From Acidimicrobiia bacterium (GTDB taxonomy: Bacteria; Actinomycetota; Acidimicrobiia; Acidimicrobiales; Bin134): a stretch of DNA of 13,424 bases. Shown here in pieces: positions 4,851 through 10,780 of the stretch (positions are counted from its first letter, which is position 1; each line of letters starts with the position of its first letter). The position numbers were made by a program, and so were the translations under genes. The stretch spans positions 1 to 13,424 of the forward strand of contig VYDF01000287.1 in assembly GCA_009843565.1 (NCBI GenBank), given 5' to 3'. The notes under the pieces are model-generated. The model searched no databases. It was not told the origin of the DNA and saw only the letters and a program-made list of their open reading frames with translations.

Positions 4851-5989
4851 GCATGGGCTCGATTCTCTCCGCAGTGAGCGCCCTGGGGGCCATCTCGTTC
4901 GACAACGAGATCCGTGGTCTGCTGACGGTGCTATTGGGCTCGGCCATCCTCATGGGATCGGTGTGGCTCATCATCTCCACCAACACCGGCTTCCGCCTCG
5001 GTTCCCTCATTGCCATCTCGGCCATCTTTGGTTGGACGGTGATGATGGCCTTCATCTGGTCGCTCTACGGAATCGGGCTGCAAGGCGCTCGGCCTACCTG
5101 GGAGGTACAGGCCATCCATATTGGCAACCCGTCGATCACCGACAACGAGGCCAATCCGCCCCCCGAGATCCTCGACGATCTCCCCAACCCGGTGACCTGT
5201 TCCACCCTGGGCGACGGAGACTGCCTGCCCAAGGCCATTCAGATCGTCCGGGTAATGGGCAGCAGCGCCCAGAGAGCCGAGCTGGACTCCATCGACGCGG
5301 GCACCATCCGGGCCGAATTGACCGCCTTCAACGACGCATTGGCTGATGACGACCCCCGCAAGCTTGTGGACGATGAGATCGAGAGCGAGGTGCAGCGCCT
5401 GGCTGAAGAGCAGCGCATCCGCAACGAAGACCTGACCCTGAGCGAGCTGAAGGGTGTCGCCCCCGATCTCACCGATGAGGTCGAGCGCCGAGGGTGGCTG
5501 GATCTGGGCGACTGGAATCTGGAAACCACCCAGGCCGCTGGCGAGGCCATCACCGCGGCCAGCGACTATCTGGCCCATGCCAATCTGGGCTTCGGCGAGA
5601 CCGACGAGCAGAGCAACTCATTCGTGGTGCTGGATGCCTTCCAGCAGGGGGGCAAGCCCGAGCGGCTAAACAACGGGGTGTGGGAGCGGGTCAGCAATAA
5701 GGTCGTCACCAGTGCGATGCCCCGACACCCCACCAACTACACGGTGGTGCAAGTGCAGCGGTCGATCTACAAGGAGCCGGTGGCTGGCCAGGCGCCGCCC
5801 CCTACGGAGGTAGATCCCCGCGAGCCGGTCATCTCGGTGCTCATGGAGCGCAACCTGGGCCGGTTCCGTCTGCCCAGTATTCTGGTCACCATCGGCTCAG
5901 GACTGTTGTTCTTGGCGTCGCTGCTGATGCTCCACACCCGCGACCTGGAAGTCCGCCGTCGCCTGGAGGGCGAAGGCGCGGCCCCATGA
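4847..5989 (+). CDS. Membrane protein of unknown function with large outer loop, between cytochrome c and nuoA
   Basis: I do not recognise this 380-residue protein. Hydrophobic helices lie at about 24-44, 51-75 and 344-362. Between the second and third is a hydrophilic region of about 265 residues. With a basic C-terminal tail (RRR at 370-372) placed inside, that loop should lie outside, on the same face as the Rieske and haem c domains. The loop has a Cys pair, C118 and C126, a possible disulfide, and an acidic, probably helical stretch (about 150-210). No haem, metal or catalytic motif is visible. The start is either GTG 4847, overlapping the previous stop (GTGA), or ATG 4853, with a G-run about eight bases upstream; two residues separate them. 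Its position suggests an accessory or assembly subunit of the bc complex, but a complex I-related role is not excluded. Confidence 0.85.
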   Translation: MSMGSILSAVSALGAISFDNEIRGLLTVLLGSAILMGSVWLIISTNTGFRLGSLIAISAIFGWTVMMAFIWSLYGIGLQGARPTWEVQAIHIGNPSITDNEANPPPEILDDLPNPVTCSTLGDGDCLPKAIQIVRVMGSSAQRAELDSIDAGTIRAELTAFNDALADDDPRKLVDDEIESEVQRLAEEQRIRNEDLTLSELKGVAPDLTDEVERRGWLDLGDWNLETTQAAGEAITAASDYLAHANLGFGETDEQSNSFVVLDAFQQGGKPERLNNGVWERVSNKVVTSAMPRHPTNYTVVQVQRSIYKEPVAGQAPPPTEVDPREPVISVLMERNLGRFRLPSILVTIGSGLLFLASLLMLHTRDLEVRRRLEGEGAAP

Positions 5990-6012
5990 TCGTATTGGGG
6001 GGATAGTCCGCG

Positions 6013-6480
6013 ATGACCGGCCAGTACCTGCCGATCCTCGCCCTCGGAGTCTTGGCCGTGCTGTTCGCCGCGTTGAGCTTCGGTGCCTCCCGTCTGCTGG
6101 CCCCCCGACGGCAGACCAAAGCCAAGCTGGCCCCCTACGAGTGCGGTGTGGAGGAAAGCACCGACGCCCCCGAGCGGTTCGGGGTCCGGTTCTTTCTCAT
6201 CGCCATGATCTTCATTGTGTTCGACATCGAGATCATCTTCTTGTACCCCTGGGCCGTGTCATACCAGGGACTCGGCCTGTTCGGCCTGGTGGCCATGGGG
6301 ATTTTCGCCTTGGCCGTGTTCGAGTCGTTCGTCTACCTCATCGGCAACGGCGCCCTCGACTGGGGGCCGTCTCGCCCCATGTGGCGGCGTGATCCCCAGG
6401 TATCGGCTCGCCGCACCAGCGACACCACCATCCGCCGGGTGGGTTTGGACGGACGAGGAGCCCCGGAGGAGGCGGCATGA
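6013..6480 (+). CDS. nuoA: NADH-quinone oxidoreductase subunit A (NuoA, ND3-like)
   Basis: This 155-residue membrane subunit of complex I sits near the quinone entry and the first proton channel. Three helices lie at about 5-28, 60-80 and 88-111. The loop after helix 1 has YECGVE with C44, the counterpart of the conformational-switch cysteine in ND3. The second helix carries IVFDIEIIFLYPW with D71 and E73, highly typical of the family. An in-frame TAG at 6004-6006 makes ATG 6013 the earliest ATG; GGGGGGAT lies about seven bases upstream. The C-terminus extends about 40 residues past the last helix and is rich in Arg and polar residues, longer than most NuoA. The stop (6478-6480) overlaps an ATG that opens a 13-codon frame leading into nuoB. 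Confidence 0.95.
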   Translation: MTGQYLPILALGVLAVLFAALSFGASRLLAPRRQTKAKLAPYECGVEESTDAPERFGVRFFLIAMIFIVFDIEIIFLYPWAVSYQGLGLFGLVAMGIFALAVFESFVYLIGNGALDWGPSRPMWRRDPQVSARRTSDTTIRRVGLDGRGAPEEAA

Positions 6481-6518
6481 GACTTCGAGGGCGCCAGCTG
6501 CGACGGAGGGGCCACTAA
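6477..6518 (+). other. 13-codon minicistron bridging nuoA and nuoB
   Basis: An ATG at 6477 overlaps the nuoA stop (ATGA). The frame encodes the strongly basic peptide MRLRGRQLRRRGH and ends in TAA at 6516-6518, which overlaps the nuoB ATG (TAATG). It spans exactly the gap between the two genes. It may pass ribosomes from nuoA to nuoB, may be a chance frame, or may encode a peptide. No separate evidence of translation is visible. Confidence 0.35.
6505..6510 (+). promoter_or_regulatory. Strong ribosome binding site that fixes the nuoB start
   Basis: GGAGGG lies seven bases before ATG 6518. The nuoB frame stays open for about 300 bases upstream (to 6215), overlapping nuoA, but only the ATG at 6518 has this spacing and begins a normal NuoB N-terminus. 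Confidence 0.75.
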
Positions 6519-7114
6519 TGAAGCTACCGCTCGTGGGTGATCCCAAGGTCATCGCCGACCGCGGCCTGGAGGGTGTCGACCACAACTTCGTCACCGGCAA
6601 GCTCGAAGACTTGGTCAAGTGGTCTCGAGCTCGGAGCTGCTGGCCGGCCACCTTCGGCTTGGCCTGCTGCGCCATCGAGATGATGGCCACCGGCGGCGCC
6701 CACTACGACTTGGCCCGCTATGGCATGGAGGTGTTCCGGGCTTCTCCCCGCCAAGCCGACTTGATGATCGTGGCCGGCCGGGTTTCCCAGAAGATGGCCC
6801 CCATCCTGCGCCGCATCTACGACCAGATGATGGAGCCCAAGTGGGTGATCTCCATGGGGGTGTGTGCCTCCAGCGGTGGCATGTTCAACAACTACGCCAT
6901 CGTGCAGGGCGTGGACCAGATTGTGCCGGTGGACGTGTACGCCCCCGGCTGTCCACCCGGCCCTGAAACCTTGATGCACGCTATTTTGACCCTTCACGAC
7001 AAGATCACCAGCGGCGAGATCACTCGCCGCCGGGATGAGACCGGGGCCGGGGCCAACCTCACCGTCGACCAACGCGACGGTCAATCATCAACGGGCGTGG
7101 TAATTCGTACATGA
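6518..7114 (+). CDS. nuoB: NADH-quinone oxidoreductase subunit B (NuoB, cluster N2 subunit)
   Basis: The 198-residue protein carries cluster N2, the last iron-sulfur centre before quinone. Its ligands are the adjacent pair C50-C51 (in LACCAIE), C116 (in GVCASSGG) and C145 (in PGCPPGPE), which is the standard NuoB set. The length is a little above the common 160-190 because of a polar tail after residue 170. The start is set by GGAGGG seven bases upstream; the longer open frame reaching into nuoA is not used, since its translation does not resemble NuoB. The stop overlaps the nuoC ATG (ATGA). It acts in the hydrophilic arm, in contact with NuoD and the membrane arm. Confidence 0.97.
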   Translation: MKLPLVGDPKVIADRGLEGVDHNFVTGKLEDLVKWSRARSCWPATFGLACCAIEMMATGGAHYDLARYGMEVFRASPRQADLMIVAGRVSQKMAPILRRIYDQMMEPKWVISMGVCASSGGMFNNYAIVQGVDQIVPVDVYAPGCPPGPETLMHAILTLHDKITSGEITRRRDETGAGANLTVDQRDGQSSTGVVIRT

Positions 7115-7545
7115 GCGATTCGGTACTGCATGTGCCCCGCGACCAGCTCACCGAGACGGTGGCCGGCTTGCGCGACGAGGGCTATGTGTCGGTCCTCGAC
7201 GTGACCGCGGTGGATTACCTGGAGCACCCCGGCCGCACCGATCTGCCCCCCGAGGTGGCGCCCGAGCGGTTCGAGCTGGTGGTCACCCTCATCTCCCATG
7301 CCGCGCCGGGCCGCATCAGGCTGCGGGTTCAGGTGCCGGCCGACGATCCCACCGTTGCCACCCTGTTCGACCTGTACCCCGGCACCGAGGCTCTGGAACG
7401 GGAGGTGGCCGACATGTTCGGCATCATCTTCGAGGGCCATCCCGACCCCAGCCGCATCCTCATGCCCCCCGACTGGGAAGGCCACCCGCTCCGCAAGGAC
7501 TTCGCGGTCGGTCGCATCCCCGTCCAGTTCAAGGCCACCCGATGA
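7111..7545 (+). CDS. nuoC: NADH-quinone oxidoreductase subunit C (NuoC), compact form
   Basis: The 144-residue structural subunit of the hydrophilic arm is recognised by the C-terminal signature EREVADMFGIIFEGHPDPSR followed by GHPLRKDF. The middle (LDVTAVDYLEHP, then a beta-rich stretch) is also typical. Free-standing NuoC is more often about 180-240 residues. Here little precedes the LDVTAVDYL element, so the usual N-terminal segment is reduced. The ATG overlaps the nuoB stop, and the frame stays open for some way upstream without an obvious better start. It overlaps nuoD by four bases. It has no cofactor ligands; in other bacteria NuoC and NuoD may be fused. Confidence 0.93.
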   Translation: MSDSVLHVPRDQLTETVAGLRDEGYVSVLDVTAVDYLEHPGRTDLPPEVAPERFELVVTLISHAAPGRIRLRVQVPADDPTVATLFDLYPGTEALEREVADMFGIIFEGHPDPSRILMPPDWEGHPLRKDFAVGRIPVQFKATR

Positions 7546-8822
7546 CTGCCACCGAACCAAGCGCCACCGACACAGCAGTTCGGCTCCGGGAGGACAGCGC
7601 CGTGCTCCGTATCGGCGAGGACGACGGCGAGCGGTTGGAGGCCGAATCCAGCGCCAGCGACACCAGCATGATCATGAACATGGGGCCACAGCACCCCAGC
7701 ACCCACGGCGTGCTGAGACTCATGCTGGAGATGGAGGGCGAGACGGTGATGCGCTCCAAGCCGGTCATCGGCTACCTGCACACCGGCATGGAGAAAACCG
7801 CCGAAACCCTCACCTACCTCCAGGGCCCCACCAACGTCACCCGCATGGACTACGCCGCCCCGCTGTTCAGCGAGTTGGCGTTTTCCATGGCCACCGAGGC
7901 GCTGCTGGGCCTGGAGCTTCCCCCGCGGGCCACCTGGATCAGGATGCTGATGTGCGAGCTGAACCGCATCAGCTCCCACCTGCTGTTTCAGGCCACCAAC
8001 GGCATGGACATCGGCGCGGTGTCGATGATGCTCTACGGCTGGCGGGAGCGGGAGGAGGCCCTGCGGTTGTTGGAGACCATCACCGGATTGCGGATGAACC
8101 ACAACTACATCCGCCCCGGCGGGGTGGCCGCCGACCTGCCCGACGGCTGGCGTGATGAGGTTCTCACCCTCATCGATGCCCTTCCCGCCCGTCTCAAAGA
8201 GTTCGACACCCTGCTCACCGGCCAGCCCATCTACCGGGAGCGGCTCCAAGGGGTGGGGGTAATCAACACCGCCGAATGCCTGGCCTTGGGGGTGACCGGA
8301 CCCATCTTGCGCTCCACCGGCTATGCCTGGGACCTGCGTCGGGACATGCCCTATCTGGCCTACGACCAGATGGACTTCGACGTGGTGGTGGGCACCTACG
8401 GCGACTGCTTCGACCGCTACGCCATCCGCCTGAACGAGATCAGGGAGTCGATCCGCATCTTGGCCCAGATCCTCGACCAGATGCCGTCGGGCGATTACCG
8501 GGTGCAGGACAAGAAGGTCACTCCTCCGCCTCGGGCCCGCATCGACGAGTCGATGGAGGCCCTCATCCACCACTTCAAGATCTTCACCGAGGGATTCAAG
8601 GTGCCCGCCGGCGAGGTGTACGCCGCAGTGGAGTCCCCCCGAGGGGAGTTGGGCTGCTACATGGTGTCGGACGGCTCGGCGGTGCCCTATCGCATGCACA
8701 TCCGCGGTCCGAGCTTCGTAAACCTGCAAACCCTGCCTCATCTGATGCGAGGCGGCATGGTGGCCGACGCGGTGGCCATTATCTCCTCGGTCGACCCCAT
8801 CATGGGGGAGGTGGACCGCTAA
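7542..8822 (+). CDS. nuoD: NADH-quinone oxidoreductase subunit D (NuoD, quinone-site subunit)
   Basis: The 426-residue protein forms the quinone pocket with NuoB. The GPQHPSTHG motif supplies H55. Y104 lies 49 residues later, the same interval as His38 and Tyr87 of the Thermus subunit, whose equivalents bind the quinone headgroup. Other family hallmarks are GYLHTGMEK (77-85) and the C-terminal DPIMGEVDR. An acidic, disordered-looking extension of about 42 residues precedes the conserved core that starts near MIMNMGPQH. ATG 7542 overlaps the nuoC stop (ATGA). This family descends from the large subunit of [NiFe] hydrogenases; the nickel-binding cysteines are absent, as expected of NuoD. Confidence 0.97.
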   Translation: MTATEPSATDTAVRLREDSAVLRIGEDDGERLEAESSASDTSMIMNMGPQHPSTHGVLRLMLEMEGETVMRSKPVIGYLHTGMEKTAETLTYLQGPTNVTRMDYAAPLFSELAFSMATEALLGLELPPRATWIRMLMCELNRISSHLLFQATNGMDIGAVSMMLYGWREREEALRLLETITGLRMNHNYIRPGGVAADLPDGWRDEVLTLIDALPARLKEFDTLLTGQPIYRERLQGVGVINTAECLALGVTGPILRSTGYAWDLRRDMPYLAYDQMDFDVVVGTYGDCFDRYAIRLNEIRESIRILAQILDQMPSGDYRVQDKKVTPPPRARIDESMEALIHHFKIFTEGFKVPAGEVYAAVESPRGELGCYMVSDGSAVPYRMHIRGPSFVNLQTLPHLMRGGMVADAVAIISSVDPIMGEVDR

Positions 8823-8825
8823 GCC

Positions 8826-9446
8826 ATGGCCCGCCTCAACCCCAACAACCTCGCCATCGCCCAGGAAGGCATCGCCCGGTACCCGGTTCCCCGCTCCGCG
8901 CTCATCCCGCTGCTGCACTTGGCTCAAGAACAAGACGGCTATGTCACCGAAGACGCCATGGCCCACATCGCGGAGCTGGTAGGGGTAACCCCGGCAGAGG
9001 TCATGGGCACGTGCAGCTTCTACGAGATGCTCAAGCGAGAGCCGGTGGGCGACTACATGGTGAACATCTGCAACGGCATCTCCTGTCATCTGCTGGGCGC
9101 TTCGGCCCTGATCCACCACGCCGAGGACACCTTGGGAGTGAAACCCGGTGGGACTACCGACGACGGCAAGATCACCCTGGAAGCGGTGGAGTGCATTGCC
9201 GCTTGCACCGAAGCCCCCTGTCTCCAAGTGAATTATCGCTATCGCAACCAGGTCACCACCGAGGACTTCGACCAGTTGGTGGCCGATCTGCGGGCCGATA
9301 CCGCCGGGGTTGCACCCCACGGTCAACTGGCCAAGGTTCGCCAGCACGTCAGCGAGGACCGATGGGCCGGCGTGTCGCCCCCCAACGGTCAGGGTGAGCC
9401 GGCCTGGATGGCCCGCAACCCCTCCGATAACGGAGACGGCTCGTGA
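8826..9446 (+). CDS. nuoE: NADH-quinone oxidoreductase subunit E (NuoE, [2Fe-2S] N1a subunit)
   Basis: The 206-residue thioredoxin-like subunit of the NADH-oxidising module has the N1a ligands as C82-x4-C87 (CNGISC) and C123-x3-C127 (CIAAC). The N-terminal helical part (about 10-65) has the usual GTCSFYEML run-in. A tail of about 45 residues after residue 160 goes beyond the conserved core; it is polar and contains Trp at 180 and 194. Three bases separate it from the nuoD stop, and a purine-rich GGGGGAGG stretch lies inside the end of nuoD. It overlaps nuoF by four bases (GTGA). It works with NuoF and NuoG. Confidence 0.96.
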   Translation: MARLNPNNLAIAQEGIARYPVPRSALIPLLHLAQEQDGYVTEDAMAHIAELVGVTPAEVMGTCSFYEMLKREPVGDYMVNICNGISCHLLGASALIHHAEDTLGVKPGGTTDDGKITLEAVECIAACTEAPCLQVNYRYRNQVTTEDFDQLVADLRADTAGVAPHGQLAKVRQHVSEDRWAGVSPPNGQGEPAWMARNPSDNGDGS

Positions 9447-10780
9447 GCGCGCCAGCCCCTACCGACCTCAGGATCATCACCTCCCGATTCGACATCGAAG
9501 ACGGCCACACCTTGGCCGGCTACGAGCGCACCGGGGGCTATGCCGGGCTGCGTCGAGCCCTGGAGATGGCCCCCGCCGATGTCCACGGCGAGGTTCGCAC
9601 CGCCAGCCTGCTGGGCCGGGGCGGGGCCGGCTTTCCCGCCGGGGTCAAATGGGGCTTCTGCCCACCCGGCGTGTGGCCCCGCTATCTGGTGGTGAACGGT
9701 GACGAGTCTGAGCCCGGCACCTACAAAGACCGCCTCCTCATGGAGCGCGATCCCCACCAGCTCATCGAGGGCTGTTTGATCGCCTGCTATGCCCTCGGTC
9801 TCTCCCAGTGCTTCCTGTATGTGCGCGGCGAGATGGCCCACGCCCAAGAGCGGCTAGCTGCTGCCCTCAATGAGGCCTACGAGGCGGGTTACGTGGGCGC
9901 CAACGTGCTGGGCACCGAGGACTTCTCGGTGGACATCACCTTGCACTGGGGGGCGGGGGCATACATCGTGGGAGAGGAGACCGCCCTCATCGAGAGCCTG
10001 GAGGGCGACCGGGGAATGCCCCGGCTCAAGCCCCCCTATTTCCCGGCGTCCATCGGCCTCTACGGCAAGCCCACCATCGTCAACAACGTGGAGACCCTGG
10101 CCAACCTGCCGTGGATCGTGTCCAACGGCGGGGCCGCCTTTGCCGCCATGGGGGCGGACAGCTCCACCGGCACCCGGGTGTTTGCGGTGTCGGGCCATGT
10201 GGCCACCCCCGGGGTGTTCGAGGTGCCCTTCGGCACCACCACCTTCCGCGACATCATCTTCGATCCCCGCTACGCCGGCGGCATGCGCCCGGGCCGAACC
10301 CTCAAGACGTTTATTCCCGGCGGCGCGTCAGCCCCGTGGTTCTTCGAGGAGCACCTCGACCTGCCTTTGGAGAAGACCACCGTCGACCAGGCCGGATCGA
10401 TGCTGGGCTCGGGTGCCATCGTGGTCATGGACGACACCACCGACGTGGTGAAGGCCTGCCACAACGTGGTGCGGTTCTTTGCCCGGGAGTCCTGCGGCAA
10501 GTGCACGCCCTGTCGGGAGGGAACCTCCTGGCTGGAAAAGATCCTCTGCCGCATCCTGTCCGGCCAGGGCCGCCCCCAAGATCTCGACCTCCTCATGGAC
10601 GTGTGCGACAACATAAGCCCCGGCATCGCTTGGCCGCCCCGACAAACCACCATCTGTCCGCTGGGGCCGTCGGCCGTGTCGCCCATCGCCTCGGCCCTAG
10701 AGCGATTCCGCGGCGAGTTCGAGGCCTATCTGCCCGCCACCGCGGTCGCTGTCACGACTAGCGCGGGAGCCATGTCGTGA
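9443..10780 (+). CDS. nuoF: NADH-quinone oxidoreductase subunit F (NuoF, FMN and NADH binding)
   Basis: The 445-residue subunit oxidises NADH with FMN and passes electrons to cluster N3. The glycine-rich FMN/NADH motif GRGGAGFPAGVKW lies at 58-70, followed by NGDESEPGTYKDR (85-97). The second conserved segment, GAGAYIVGEETALIESLEG, lies at 170-188. N3 ligands are C351, C354 and C357 (SCGKCTPCREG) and C405 (TICPLGPSA). The ISPGIAWPPRQTT stretch before the last ligand lengthens this loop and, from memory, resembles actinobacterial NuoF. GTG 9443 overlaps the nuoE stop. The C-terminal 20 residues are variable. Confidence 0.97.
   Translation: MSAPAPTDLRIITSRFDIEDGHTLAGYERTGGYAGLRRALEMAPADVHGEVRTASLLGRGGAGFPAGVKWGFCPPGVWPRYLVVNGDESEPGTYKDRLLMERDPHQLIEGCLIACYALGLSQCFLYVRGEMAHAQERLAAALNEAYEAGYVGANVLGTEDFSVDITLHWGAGAYIVGEETALIESLEGDRGMPRLKPPYFPASIGLYGKPTIVNNVETLANLPWIVSNGGAAFAAMGADSSTGTRVFAVSGHVATPGVFEVPFGTTTFRDIIFDPRYAGGMRPGRTLKTFIPGGASAPWFFEEHLDLPLEKTTVDQAGSMLGSGAIVVMDDTTDVVKACHNVVRFFARESCGKCTPCREGTSWLEKILCRILSGQGRPQDLDLLMDVCDNISPGIAWPPRQTTICPLGPSAVSPIASALERFRGEFEAYLPATAVAVTTSAGAMS

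Noticed and set aside
6215..6517. Long upstream extension of the nuoB frame
   Set aside because: It overlaps nuoA in another frame with a Ser/Arg/Trp-rich translation unlike NuoB; the strong ribosome binding site at 6505-6510 points to ATG 6518.
7329..9347. Minus-strand open frame of 672 codons opposite nuoC, nuoD and nuoE
   Set aside because: It lies entirely opposite well-identified complex I genes. Its translation is rich in His, Gly, Val and Gln without domain motifs, as expected from the complement of high-GC codons.
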